A program made the translations under genes and the position numbers. A stretch of DNA of 41,471 nucleotides, taken from contig JAKOPZ010000155.1 in the NCBI GenBank assembly GCA_029778615.1, positions 1 through 41,471 of the forward strand, in the 5' to 3' direction. The notes under the pieces are model-generated. The model was not told the DNA's origin. It ran no database searches and was given only the letters and a program-made list of their open reading frames with translations. Below are positions 7,875 to 15,650 of this stretch, piece by piece; within the stretch, counting starts at the first letter, position 1, and each line of letters opens with the position of its first letter. This DNA is from Chloroflexota bacterium. GTDB lineage: Bacteria; Chloroflexota; Anaerolineae; UBA4142; SHND01.

Positions 7875-8699
7875 GTGAACACGTATTTTCCTTCGATTGA
7901 TTTTTGGTGGACGGCGTGGGCGTTCGAGCCGAGTATTTGGCTGGGCATTGTCATTTTGCATGGCGGCTATTTGCTCATCGTCGGACCGCTCCGCACAAAA
8001 TTCGCCGCGAGCCAACCCGTGACCTCAAAACAGTTGACGTATTGGACGCTCGGAATTTTGAGTCTCATCATCGCGTTGATTACGCCGTTGTCTACACTCT
8101 CTGACCAATACTTGTTCAGCGCGCACATGCTCCAGCACATTTTATTGACACTCGTCGCGCCGCCGTTGATGCTTTTGGGATTGCCCGGTTGGTTATTCGA
8201 ACCGCTCAAAACGCGTCCCGCGTTGTTGGAACTGGCGCGCTCTTTATGCAATCCGTTCGTGGCGTTCGCCGCGTTCAACGTCGTTTTTGTCGCGTGGCAT
8301 GTCCCGGCGTTATATAACCTCGCCCTCTATTCGCCGCAAGTGCATCTCATGGAACATGTTTCCATTGTCGCCACCGCGCTGTTGACGTGGATGCCTGTCC
8401 TCAGCCCGACGAAATTGATTCCGCGTTTGCCGCTGCCGCTTCAAGTGTTTTACGCGTTTTTGCAAAGCATCGTCGGCACAGGACTCGGCGGCATTCTCAC
8501 GCTGGCGCGCGAACCGATTTATATTTTTTACGTCCAAGCGCCGCGCATCTGGGCTATTCCCACCTTGGAAGACCAAGTGTGGGCGGGCTTGCTCATGTGG
8601 GTCGGCGCGGCAATGCTTTGGCTGTTGGTCCTCACCATTCGTTTCTTTCGCTGGTTCGGCGCCAAAGGTCCGATTGAAGGCGAACATGGGTTTGTTTAG
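7875..8699 (+). CDS. ctaG: CtaG, cytochrome c oxidase assembly factor (Bacillus caa3 type)
   Basis: This 274-residue integral membrane protein has about seven helices. Motifs typical of the Bacillus-type CtaG family are visible: HMLQHILLTLVAPPLMLLGLP, WHVPALYNLAL, and HLMEHVSIVATALLTWMPV. In Bacillus this protein is needed to make active caa3 oxidase and is thought to help copper insertion; it is unrelated to the Cox11-type CtaG of Proteobacteria. The start is a GTG at 7875 without a strong ribosome binding site. A stem-loop stands just upstream and ctaB follows 18 nt downstream, consistent with an assembly sub-operon. Confidence 0.93.
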   Translation: MNTYFPSIDFWWTAWAFEPSIWLGIVILHGGYLLIVGPLRTKFAASQPVTSKQLTYWTLGILSLIIALITPLSTLSDQYLFSAHMLQHILLTLVAPPLMLLGLPGWLFEPLKTRPALLELARSLCNPFVAFAAFNVVFVAWHVPALYNLALYSPQVHLMEHVSIVATALLTWMPVLSPTKLIPRLPLPLQVFYAFLQSIVGTGLGGILTLAREPIYIFYVQAPRIWAIPTLEDQVWAGLLMWVGAAMLWLLVLTIRFFRWFGAKGPIEGEHGFV

Positions 8700-8717
8700 A
8701 AACAAGACCGATACAGT

Positions 8718-9632
8718 ATGTCTCAACTTGCTCCAAGCGTAACCCGATACAAGACGTGGCGTGAAACAATCACCGATTATTTCATGCTCACCAAACCAAT
8801 CATCGTCGCGCTGTTGTTGACCACAACATTGGGCGGCATGTTGATTGCGGCACATGGTTTGCCCCCACTGAATGTTTTAATTCTCACGCTCCTTGGCGGC
8901 GCGTGCGCGGCAGGCGGCGCCAACGCGTTGAATTCTTATATTGACCGCAATACGGACAAAGCAATGGGGCGCACGCTGCGTCGTCCCCTGCCGAGTGGAA
9001 AAATTTCTCCGCGCAACGCGTTGATTTTCGCGCTCGCGTTGTGTGTGACCTCCGCGCTCATTTTGGGATTTGGTGTGAATTGGTTGGCGGCGACCCTTTC
9101 GTCGGCGGGAATCGTATATTACGCGTATGTGTATACGGTGTTGTTGAAACGCATGACACCGCAAAACATTGTCATTGGCGGCGGCGCGGGCGCGCTTCCC
9201 CCGCTCGTCGGTTGGGCAGCCGTGACCAATGAATTGAGTTTGCTGTCGCTCTATTTGTTTGCGATTATTTTTTTGTGGACTCCTCCGCATACGTGGGCGT
9301 TGATGCTTTTGGTGGAAAAAGATTATCGCAAGGTTTCCATTCCCATGCTGCCTGCTGCGTGGGGTGAGTTGGAAGCGCGACGCCACATCATTTTGTATTC
9401 GATTCTGTTGGTGATTGTGACGCTGATGCCGTTTTTGTTTCGCGGTTTGAGTTGGATTTATTTTATCGGCGCGGTCGGACTCGGCGCGTATTTCTTGATG
9501 CTCGCGGCGCGGTTGTGGTTTACGCGCGGCGAGGCGAAACCGCTTGCGCGCAAGTTGTATCACTATTCCAACGGCTATCTTGCGCTGTTGTTTGCGCTAA
9601 TGGTGGTTGACACAATTTTGCTGCGGAGCTAA
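8718..9632 (+). CDS. ctaB: protoheme IX farnesyltransferase (heme O synthase)
   Basis: CtaB/CyoE attaches a farnesyl group to heme b to give heme O, the precursor of heme A needed by the oxidase encoded upstream. The 304-residue protein has about nine helices and the prenyltransferase signatures: NALNSYIDRNTDKAMGRT (the first Asp-rich motif, NxxxDxxxD), TLRRPLPSG, and WTPPHTWALM followed by DYRKVSIPMLP (second Asp-rich region). Length matches the family. No heme A synthase (ctaA) is seen in the window. The following gene starts 10 nt after the stop. Confidence 0.95.
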   Translation: MSQLAPSVTRYKTWRETITDYFMLTKPIIVALLLTTTLGGMLIAAHGLPPLNVLILTLLGGACAAGGANALNSYIDRNTDKAMGRTLRRPLPSGKISPRNALIFALALCVTSALILGFGVNWLAATLSSAGIVYYAYVYTVLLKRMTPQNIVIGGGAGALPPLVGWAAVTNELSLLSLYLFAIIFLWTPPHTWALMLLVEKDYRKVSIPMLPAAWGELEARRHIILYSILLVIVTLMPFLFRGLSWIYFIGAVGLGAYFLMLAARLWFTRGEAKPLARKLYHYSNGYLALLFALMVVDTILLRS

Positions 9633-9642
9633 TCGAAACGTT

Positions 9643-10104
9643 ATGCCGCGCGGACTCGGACTCACACGCTACATCGTTTTCATCGGCGTCATTGGTTTGC
9701 TCCTCGCGTCGGCGGCGGGGTTTCTCGTTTCCCTGACCGAAACCGTCGAATTGGTGTGGCATGTGGTAACACATATCACGGACCCGGCGCTTGAAGTGCA
9801 AGAAGTGTATTTCATCAAATTGGTTGACGGTTTTTTGGTTGCGACGGGTCTTTTGATTTTCGCGTTGGGCTTGTATCAAATTTTCTTTGGCGCGCTGGCT
9901 TTGCCCGAAGCACTCCGCTTTACCACGATTGGTCAGTTGAAAACCACACTCGCCAACATTATCGTGCTCACGCTGGCAGTCACCTTTCTCGCGATGGCAC
10001 AAGAGGACACGGCGCCGCAAGCTCTCTTGTTGAACGGCGCCGCCATCGCCGTGCTCATTGTCTCTCTCGTTTACTTTGCGCGCAGTGGCGACCACAACCA
10101 TTAA
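9643..10104 (+). CDS. YqhA/UPF0114-family membrane protein
   Basis: A 153-residue protein with four predicted helices (~7-25, ~62-85, ~100-120, ~128-147). The layout and the FxxxKLVDGFLVATGLLIFALGLYQIF and FTTIGQLKTTLANIIV segments fit the UPF0114 (YqhA) family, whose function is unknown. The ATG at 9643 is preferred over an in-frame upstream codon at 9607 because the latter would overlap ctaB. It is the last plus-strand gene of the oxidase block; the minus-strand MFS gene ends 9 nt beyond its stop, so the two converge with no room for a separate terminator. Confidence 0.85.
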   Translation: MPRGLGLTRYIVFIGVIGLLLASAAGFLVSLTETVELVWHVVTHITDPALEVQEVYFIKLVDGFLVATGLLIFALGLYQIFFGALALPEALRFTTIGQLKTTLANIIVLTLAVTFLAMAQEDTAPQALLLNGAAIAVLIVSLVYFARSGDHNH

Positions 10105-10113
10105 ACTCCCTTG

Positions 10114-11337
10114 TCACTCGACCACCGTCTGATTCGCCAAAATTTCTTCGAGCGGCATTTCCTCTCCCGCCTTTCCTTTTCCTTCTGTCACCCGCACCAA
10201 CAAACCGAGACTGGACAAAAGTGAAACCGCGCCGAGCAAGAACGGCGCGGCGAGGGAACTGCGCGAAGCCGCCCACGCGCCCAACGTAGGACCTGCTGCG
10301 GTGGAAAAACCCGCCGCCGTTGTCAACAAACCAAAGACCGAGCTGCGCGACGCGCGTGTGCTGTGTTGCGCCAACATGGTTTCCGCGACAATGAAAATCG
10401 TTTCGTAAAAAATATGCGCGGCGAGAAAAAAGCCGATGCCAATTTCCCAACGCGGCGCCAAGCCCCACCCTGCCAACGTGATGGCAAAACAAATCGCGGC
10501 GCCGAACCAAATTTTTTTGCCGCCCCACACGTCCGCTTTGCCGCCGAGCCAAACGCCGATGAGAGCCACTGCCGCGCCTGCCGCATTCACCCATTGAATT
10601 TGTACGTGGTCCAACTTCCACACATCATTCGCCAGCAGCGCGCTGAAGGGTCCTTCAAACGAAAGTCCCAGCGCGAGCGCAAACAATGTATTCGCGCCAA
10701 TAATCCATAAAATCGCGGACGGAACTGTCGTGCGCCATGTGCGCCAATTCAGCGCGTTTCGCTGCGAACTGTGATGCGTTTCGTGCAGAATCAACGCGCG
10801 TGCCAACGTTGCGGGAATCAGCACAATGCCGTGCGCCACAATCATTCCGGCAATTCCGAGCAGCGGCAAGAAAAAGGAACTCACCAGCGGACCCACAATC
10901 GCCGCGCCGAGCACAAAGATTTCCAAAAACGAAAACGCGGCAGCGCGGCGTTCCTCATCGGATTCGGACAGAAACGCCTGCATCGCGGGCCACTGTAGCG
11001 CGCCGACAAAATTCGTCGCGCTCAAAATCAATGTCAACACCATCCAGTCGCGCGTGAAACCTCCGACAAGATAAAGTGGTGTCAGGACAAAACCCGGCGC
11101 GGTGAAAACCCATTTTCGTCCAAAGCGGTCGGCGAGGAATCCGCCAAGCATCGCCGGCAAATAATGCGCGAGGGTGAAAATAGAGAACGCGACGCCGACT
11201 TGAAATTCATCCGCGCCCAAATCGCGCAGATGCAACGCAAGCAACGGCGACCACGCAAAATACGCGGTGAGCACCAGCCCGACCGACATGGAAAGCACAA
11301 TCGTATTGCGCGAGAGTTGGCGATAATGGTTGAACAT
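10114..11337 (-). CDS. major facilitator superfamily transporter
   Basis: The 407-residue protein has 12 predicted helices and the MFS motif A after helix 2 (GGFLADRFGRKW). Conserved proline/glycine patterning appears in helices 4-5. The substrate is not apparent; drug or sugar efflux are common for this type. The ATG at 11337 starts MFNHYRQLSRN; an upstream in-frame alternative at 11397 would run through the terminator hairpin of the neighbouring gene. It is transcribed alone on the minus strand, tail-to-tail with the oxidase block. Confidence 0.9.
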   Translation of the reverse strand: MFNHYRQLSRNTIVLSMSVGLVLTAYFAWSPLLALHLRDLGADEFQVGVAFSIFTLAHYLPAMLGGFLADRFGRKWVFTAPGFVLTPLYLVGGFTRDWMVLTLILSATNFVGALQWPAMQAFLSESDEERRAAAFSFLEIFVLGAAIVGPLVSSFFLPLLGIAGMIVAHGIVLIPATLARALILHETHHSSQRNALNWRTWRTTVPSAILWIIGANTLFALALGLSFEGPFSALLANDVWKLDHVQIQWVNAAGAAVALIGVWLGGKADVWGGKKIWFGAAICFAITLAGWGLAPRWEIGIGFFLAAHIFYETIFIVAETMLAQHSTRASRSSVFGLLTTAAGFSTAAGPTLGAWAASRSSLAAPFLLGAVSLLSSLGLLVRVTEGKGKAGEEMPLEEILANQTVVE

Positions 11338-11358
11338 GGGGACGTGTAAGCGAATAAA

Positions 11359-11389
11359 AAACACCGTGCACGAAACGCGCACGGTGTTT
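11359..11389 (-). terminator. intrinsic terminator after the HNH gene
   Basis: 11-bp perfect stem (11359-11369 / 11379-11389) with a 9-nt loop. Read on the minus strand it is followed by a run of six T. It lies 35 nt after the HNH stop and 22 nt before the MFS start, so it insulates the MFS gene. Confidence 0.85.
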
Positions 11390-11423
11390 GAAAACAATCA
11401 GACAAACGAAAATTCTTTGGTCG

Positions 11424-11921
11424 CTACGTGAGATACTTGCTCCAGACATCGTGAGCATTCGCCTCGCCGAGCATCACCACTGCCACAAAGCGCGGGCGTC
11501 CCGGCAGAGACAACAAGTTCATGTTCGCCTCTTCCGGCGTACGATTGCCTTTGCGCCGATTGCACGGACCACACGCCGTTACAACATTTTCCCATGTGGT
11601 CATGCCACCGCGCGAACGCGGCAGTACGTGGTCGAGTGTTAGCTCGGTACGTCCGGGCGTCGAGCCGCAGTATTGACACATGTACATGTCACGTGCCAAC
11701 ACAGTGCGGCGCGAGAGAGGCAGAGGCAGACGGCGGGGAATGGGCACATAGGTAACCAGACGAATGACCAACGGCACGTCCATGTGCATACGCTCCGCCC
11801 GAATTTTCGCGCGCGCGGCTTCGACCAATTCTGCTTTTTCTTTCAAGAGCAGAACGATGGCGCGCTTGACTGATACAATATTTAGCGGTTCGTACGATGC
11901 ATTCAGAACCAAGACCCCGTT
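11424..11921 (-). CDS. HNH endonuclease family protein
   Basis: The N-terminal half begins with VLVLNASYEPL, the hallmark of a widespread bacterial HNH family. The nuclease core follows: CQYCG, then TLDHVLPRSRGG, WENVVTACGPCNRRKGN. This gives the two zinc-binding CxxC pairs, the catalytic DH and the later Asn. I place the start at the GTG at 11921 because a GAGG site lies 5 nt upstream. In-frame starts at 11945 or 11960 are possible and would add 8-13 residues. Members of this family act on DNA but their cellular role is generally unknown. No restriction or phage genes are adjacent. Confidence 0.88.
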   Translation of the reverse strand, partial: NGVLVLNASYEPLNIVSVKRAIVLLLKEKAELVEAARAKIRAERMHMDVPLVIRLVTYVPIPRRLPLPLSRRTVLARDMYMCQYCGSTPGRTELTLDHVLPRSRGGMTTWENVVTACGPCNRRKGNRTPEEANMNLLSLPGRPRFVAVVMLGEANAHDVWSKYLT

Positions 11922-12052
11922 CACCGCAGCCTCACTTGATTTCACGCCACTGACACGCAACGCGGTTCGTTTTTTTCAAGAACACATTTCGTTGGTGTCG
12001 CCGCAAAGGTAGGGTCAAAATGGGCGTTGTGACGTGATTGCGGCAAAATCAC

Positions 12053-12382
12053 TTATGCCGCTTGTTCCAGTTCCTCCGTTTCAAGGAATTTCAAAATCTC
12101 ATTGCGCGCCTGTTTGTACGCTTTGAGCAATAGTTCATCCGGTCCCTTGAAACCGATTACGTTTCGTTTCGCACAGGCAGAGCAACCCATCAATGCTTTA
12201 TAGCGGTCCGGGTTGCAGTCCAAACAACCACATTGTCGAATCATCATTAAACAAAAGGCGAGACTGTCCGGATGGTCTTCCGGCAGTGTTGCCACGCGTT
12301 TGGCAAGTTCACGCCATTTCGGATCGCGCAGTCCGGCGAGCGCATGAACGCTCTTGTGTGGAAAAAGAATCTCCGCACGCAT
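12053..12382 (-). CDS. small Cys-rich protein of unknown function
   Basis: The 109-residue protein begins MRAEILFPHKSVHALAGLRDPKW and has a Cys-rich centre, RQCGCLDCNPDRY and GCSACAKR. This gives two CxxC-type pairs that could bind zinc or an Fe-S cluster. A charged C-terminal helix ends in Glu-rich residues. The start at 12382 is supported by AAGGAG 7-8 nt upstream; a longer frame to 12589 runs through a terminator and is not believed. I do not recognise the family. A hairpin (12400-12426) sits right in front of the ribosome binding site. Confidence 0.75.
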   Translation of the reverse strand: MRAEILFPHKSVHALAGLRDPKWRELAKRVATLPEDHPDSLAFCLMMIRQCGCLDCNPDRYKALMGCSACAKRNVIGFKGPDELLLKAYKQARNEILKFLETEELEQAA

Positions 12383-12399
12383 AAGGCAAACTCCTTCAG

Positions 12400-12426
12400 C
12401 AAGCAATCGCGGAGCCGCATTGCTTG
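12400..12426 (-). promoter_or_regulatory. hairpin directly upstream of the Cys-rich gene's ribosome binding site
   Basis: CAAGCAAT (12400-12407) pairs with ATTGCTTG (12419-12426), extended inward by GCGG/CCGC with one bulge. On the minus-strand mRNA it ends 3 nt before the AAGGAG. It could tune translation. Confidence 0.45.
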
Positions 12427-12498
12427 GCGGTGAATTTTGGATGAATGGATGCCAAGAACGCATCCGAGAGAATAGCCGTGCACGCGTATCGCGCGCAC

Positions 12499-12539
12499 AA
12501 AAAACGGCGCTGTCCCAACCTGCGTTGGGCAAGGCGCCG
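12499..12539 (-). terminator. intrinsic terminator after the rnpB / tRNA-like transcript
   Basis: Stem CGGCGC...CCCAAC (12505-12519) pairs with GTTGGG...GCGCCG (12524-12539) with a small internal loop and a 4-nt loop. On the minus strand six T follow directly. It closes the minus-strand RNA block that begins at tRNA-Lys. Confidence 0.8.
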
Positions 12540-12620
12540 CACCACGAACCGAAGGAGTCTTGCATGATTGCGCTACGCTGCGCGGACAAATGGTCCGCAA
12601 TTCTCCTTGCCGATTCAAAG

Positions 12621-12698
12621 TGGACGCGTCGGGATTCGAACCCGAGTCATCGGAATTGCGCGTCGGCGTTAATCCGATTCGACACCCATCGCACGCCC
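12621..12698 (-). tRNA. tRNA-like element with normal T-arm and acceptor but atypical D and anticodon arms
   Basis: On the minus strand the 3' part is a textbook T-arm (TCGGG-TTCGAAT-CCCGA), then CGCGTCC and discriminator A; CCA is not encoded. The 5' end GGGCGTG pairs fully with CGCGTCC (two G-U pairs), giving a 7-bp acceptor stem. The 45 nt between do not form a clear D-arm or a normal anticodon arm. They fold best as one long hairpin (ATCGGA/TCCGAT at its base, extended by GTC/GAC). A strained alternative gives loop ATTAACG with anticodon TAA. It sits between rnpB and a strong terminator, so it is probably transcribed. It may be a decayed tRNA or a tRNA mimic. Confidence 0.4.
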
Positions 12699-12763
12699 TA
12701 ACAGATTTTTGATTTGGGATTGATGATTTATGAATTTTGCGCCAAACAAGGACGCGTCAAAGC

Positions 12764-12796
12764 ATAAATCCAAAATCCAAAATCGTAAATCCAAAA
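12764..12796. repeat. AT-rich direct repeats of the ATCCAAAATC type
   Basis: The unit AAATCCAAAA occurs three times in slightly varied form just downstream (minus strand) of RNase P RNA. Similar ATTTTGGATT/AAATCATAAATC strings recur at 29450-29527, pointing to a dispersed intergenic repeat. Confidence 0.6.
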
Positions 12797-13214
12797 CGGC
12801 AAGTGGTCGTACCCCCGATTCTGTTTTACTCCGTCATCTGTCTCAAGCATTACGGCTTGGTGGATTGTCCTGAGGTCAGGCAATTCACTGCGACAGGACG
12901 CCTTGCATTTCTGCAAAACGCCCACCTGCCTTGCTCCCGGTTGGACATTCGCCCAGCCACTGTCATTGCTGACAATGCTGGTGAGCTTTTACCTCACCGT
13001 TTCGCCCCGGTCCCGAACGGGCAACCGCAAGGATTGCCCCCCCAGGTGGGAATACTTTCTGTTGCAGTTGTCGTCGTCCTTGGCTTGCGCGCAGGACGCC
13101 CTAACTTGCTGTTTCGTTAGGCAACCGCGCGTTGTATTTTCACACAACGCCGGGAGTCGGGAAGTTCCTCTCGCGCGGATTTAAACGCGAGCGACGGAAC
13201 ACCTGCTTGCCGCT
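12794..13214 (-). ncRNA. rnpB: RNase P RNA (bacterial type A)
   Basis: RNase P RNA cleaves 5' leaders from tRNA precursors. Read on the minus strand, the hallmarks appear in order. GAGAGGAAC near the 5' end forms the P4 5' side. GCAACAGAAAG follows, then CGGGGCGAAACGGTGAGGT and AAAAGCTCACCAGC (the P11-P12 region with the conserved GGTAA-AG), then GGGAGCAAGGC. Near the 3' end comes ACAGAATCGGGGG, the P4 3' side, whose TCGGGG pairs with the UCCCGA of the 5' element. Ends are set by P1: CGGCAAG (from ~13212) pairs with CTTGCCG (to ~12797). It follows tRNA-Lys on the same strand. Boundaries are good to about 10 nt. Confidence 0.93.
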
Positions 13215-13257
13215 GTTTTCTGTTGTTAATTGAAAAACGAAAAACGTTTTCCAAAAG

Positions 13258-13330
13258 TGAGCCGCCAGGGAATCGAACCCTGAACCTGCAGCTTAAAAGG
13301 CTGTTGCTCTGCCGATTGAGCTAGCGGCCC
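13258..13330 (-). tRNA. tRNA-Lys (anticodon TTT)
   Basis: 73 nt forming a full cloverleaf on the minus strand: acceptor GGGCCGC/GCGGCTC, D-arm GCTCAATCGGCAGAGC, anticodon arm with loop CTTTTAA (anticodon TTT), T-arm CAGGG-TTCGATT-CCCTG, discriminator A. CCA is not encoded. It precedes rnpB on the same strand. Confidence 0.97.
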
Positions 13331-13381
13331 ATATTTATTTGTTAATGACTGCTCAGCGCCAAGATGTCGCGAGCGGGGTGC

Positions 13382-13426
13382 AAAAAAAAAGCGTGAGCCC
13401 GCGCTTGTCGCGCTTGCGCTTCACGC
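13382..13426 (-). terminator. strong intrinsic terminator upstream of tRNA-Lys, ending the small-RNA/nuo transcripts
   Basis: On the minus strand an imperfect GC-rich hairpin (GCGTGA...TCACGC at its base) is followed by nine T (13382-13390). It ends both the candidate small RNA and any read-through from nuoN. Confidence 0.85.
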
Positions 13427-13549
13427 CGCCGATGGCTGAAACGAATCGCTCGAAAATTTAGCGCGCGCCACTTTCCTCTGTCCGTTTGGACAGCACTATG
13501 GAAAATGCAAAAGAAACCAAGTAAAGCATAGTGGGCTGCTCAACTTTCG
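13382..13549 (-). ncRNA. candidate structured small RNA, ~170 nt
   Basis: Between the nuoN stop (13598) and the T9 terminator there is no reading frame but strong structure. CTGTCC/GGACAG (13478-13483 / 13488-13493) forms a hairpin with a 4-nt loop. CACTATG/CATAGTG (13494-13500 / 13527-13533) forms a second stem with a 26-nt loop. CGCTCGAAA/TTTCGAGCG (13447-13455 / 13545-13553) can enclose both. A near-consensus promoter lies just upstream on the minus strand, so the RNA would start near 13548 and end at 13382. The size suits 6S RNA but I cannot confirm that; it may be a new RNA or a structured 3' UTR. Confidence 0.5.
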
Positions 13550-13554
13550 AGCGG

Positions 13555-13584
13555 ATTTTACCATGACTTTTGTCCGTGTGTCAA
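13555..13584 (-). promoter_or_regulatory. near-consensus promoter for the candidate small RNA
   Basis: On the minus strand TTGACA (13579-13584), an 18-bp spacer, then TAAAAT (13555-13560). It points away from nuoN into the structured region, starting 14 nt beyond the nuoN stop codon. Confidence 0.65.
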
Positions 13585-13597
13585 CAAAAATCCGCTT

Positions 13598-15055
13598 TTA
13601 TTTCCCCGCCGCTTGCGCGAATTGAATCACTTCGGATGGGAACAAACCGATAGCAATTGTGAGCAAGACGACGATGACGACTGTGCCTGTCAGCAGCGCA
13701 GGAGTCCGCGCGCGTGTCGGCTGCCAATCCTCTGACGGCGGACTCATGTACATTCGGACCACCGGTCCGAGATAATAATAAACCGACACCAAACTATTCA
13801 GAACGCCAATGACCGCGAGCCACACATAGCCATTAGTCACCGCCGCATTAAACACAAAGAATTTTCCAACAAACCCCGCAAACGGCGGAAACCCTGCCAG
13901 CGACAACAGCGCAATCGAAATTGCCGCCGCTGCCCAGGGTTTTTGCTGTGCTGCGCCCGAGAGCTCTACCAAGGTCAAACGCTCGCGCCCGCCTTGTTCA
14001 AATGCAATCACTCCGCCGAACGCGGCGAGATTCATTACCGCGTATGCGGCAAAGTAAAAGAGCGCTGCCGACATTCCGTTTTCGCCGCCCGCGACGAGCG
14101 CGACCAGAATATAACCCGCGTGCGCGATGGAGGAATATGCCAACATCCGCTTGATGTTGGTTTGGACGAGCGCGGCAACATTTCCGCCCGTCATCGTGAG
14201 AACGGCAAGCACCGCGAGCACCAAATGCCAATCAATTCCCCCCGAAGCATCGAGCACGGGAAACACGGCGACAAGGAACACGCGGAAAAAGGCGGCGAAC
14301 GCGGCGGCTTTGGTCGCCACGCTCATGAACGCCGTAATCGGCGTTGGCGCACCTTCATACACGTCCGGCATCCACCATTGAAACGGGACCAGTCCCACCT
14401 TGAAACCAAATCCGACAAGGAGCAGCCCCGCGCCCATCAAAAACAATACATTGTGCGCGAGATTTGCCCCCCCCGCAATCGTTTGCAGATTGGTGCTGCC
14501 GGTCGCACCGTACAACAACGCGATGCCATATAAAAAGAACGCGGATGAAAACGCGCCGAGCAAAAAATACTTCATGCCCGCTTCGAGCGAGAGATTGTTT
14601 TTGCGCCAAAACGCGGACAGCACATACAACGGCAGTGAGAACAATTCGAGTCCGAGAAAAATTACGATTAAATCATTCGCCAGCGCCATCAAAATCATGC
14701 CGCTTGCCGCGCCGAGCAAGAGCGCGAGATACTCACCAAAATCCAATTCGCGCGCGTTCAAATAATCTACCGAAAGCAGAATCGTCACGAACGCGGCGAC
14801 AAGGACGACCAAACTCACACCGAGCGCAAAGTTACTCGCGTAAACGCTGTTATTGAAGGCGCGCTGTTCCGTGTTGTACTGCATAAAGGTCTGCACTGCC
14901 GCGAGCGCCAAGCCAATCAGCGCGAGGAACGCGAGATAACTTTTGTTTTTGCCCGGCAAGAGCGCATCGCCGAGCATAATCAGCATCGCCGTCACTGCCG
15001 GAATCAACGCGGGTAACAGCGGAAACAAATTGATTTCAGGAATCGTAAAGGTCAT
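13598..15055 (-). CDS. nuoN: NADH-quinone oxidoreductase subunit N
   Basis: NuoN is one of the three antiporter-like proton-pumping subunits in the membrane arm of complex I. The 485-residue protein has about 14 helices. The family core is visible: LGLELFSLPLYVL (the glutamate on helix 5), MKYFLLGAFSSAFFLYGIAL, FKVGLVPFQWWMPDVYEGAPTPITAFMS (helix 7-8 lysine and loop), and NIKRMLAYSSIAHAGYIL. It is the last gene of the nuo operon, 58 nt after a DinB gene and followed by its own stop, a small-RNA promoter and terminator. Confidence 0.96.
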   Translation of the reverse strand: MTFTIPEINLFPLLPALIPAVTAMLIMLGDALLPGKNKSYLAFLALIGLALAAVQTFMQYNTEQRAFNNSVYASNFALGVSLVVLVAAFVTILLSVDYLNARELDFGEYLALLLGAASGMILMALANDLIVIFLGLELFSLPLYVLSAFWRKNNLSLEAGMKYFLLGAFSSAFFLYGIALLYGATGSTNLQTIAGGANLAHNVLFLMGAGLLLVGFGFKVGLVPFQWWMPDVYEGAPTPITAFMSVATKAAAFAAFFRVFLVAVFPVLDASGGIDWHLVLAVLAVLTMTGGNVAALVQTNIKRMLAYSSIAHAGYILVALVAGGENGMSAALFYFAAYAVMNLAAFGGVIAFEQGGRERLTLVELSGAAQQKPWAAAAISIALLSLAGFPPFAGFVGKFFVFNAAVTNGYVWLAVIGVLNSLVSVYYYLGPVVRMYMSPPSEDWQPTRARTPALLTGTVVIVVLLTIAIGLFPSEVIQFAQAAGK

Positions 15056-15113
15056 GGTTCAGAGGACAATGAACAACGGACAAATTTTCGTTTGATATTT
15101 CACACAATCCATT

Positions 15114-15650
15114 TTACTTTTTCGTCTTGCGTTTCTGCGTCAACTTTTGCCGCGCGCGCGCCCAGCGGTCAATTTTTTTGCGATAGCTCCGCACTTGTTC
15201 CGCATGTTCCAAATCGTGTTCCACTTGCATCTTGAGCAGGTCAAACCCCGTCGCGGCGATGCCCCACGAAGTCATGCGCGAACGATTCAGCACCGGCTCG
15301 GTCAGTCCTTCGACCACCTGAATCAAGTCCCGCCGCGCCGTTTCGAATTCGGACATTACGGCGCTCGCGCTTTTTTCGCGCCGCGCGGCGATTTGTTCTT
15401 CATTCCACGCGGCATAGCCGCTGCGGTCCGAGATGCTGTATGTATACATGGACTCGCCGGGCATAGTGAAGGTTTGCAAGACGCGCACAATTTCTTCGTC
15501 CCACGAGGCGATGTGCGCGAGCAAATCTTTGAGCGTCCATTTGGCAACCGCCTTGGGACGCTCCAAGTCTTCTTCGCTCAAGCCATTGAGCGTGTCCGCG
15601 AGTTCTTTGCGCGCCGCCCGTAATTTTTGAATCGCCTCATCGCGTTTCAT
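15114..15650 (-). CDS. DinB/ClbS-DfsB-like four-helix-bundle protein, inside the nuo operon
   Basis: The 178-residue protein starts KLRAARKELADTLNGLSEEDLE, then WTLKDLLAHIASWDEEIV and, near the C-terminus, QVEHDLEHAEQVRSYR. These give the DinB-fold metal triad (one His in helix 2 and an HxxxH pair in helix 4). Its layout suits the ClbS/DfsB branch, a group with proven roles in protection from colibactin-type compounds in one case and mostly unknown roles otherwise. A Lys/Arg-rich tail ends the protein. Its ATG overlaps the nuoM stop by 4 nt, so translation is probably coupled. It separates nuoM from nuoN. Confidence 0.85.
   Translation of the reverse strand: MKRDEAIQKLRAARKELADTLNGLSEEDLERPKAVAKWTLKDLLAHIASWDEEIVRVLQTFTMPGESMYTYSISDRSGYAAWNEEQIAARREKSASAVMSEFETARRDLIQVVEGLTEPVLNRSRMTSWGIAATGFDLLKMQVEHDLEHAEQVRSYRKKIDRWARARQKLTQKRKTKK

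Noticed and set aside
12383-12589. Upstream extension of the Cys-rich protein
   Set aside because: It runs through a strong intrinsic terminator, and a well-placed AAGGAG supports the ATG at 12382.
12621-12698. tmRNA 3' end
   Set aside because: The characteristic GGGGCTG / CAGCTCC ends and a tag reading frame are absent; the acceptor is GGGCGTG/CGCGTCC.
13498-13524. Plus-strand mini-ORF MENAKETK in the structured region
   Set aside because: It has no ribosome binding site, and the promoter and terminator point the other way.
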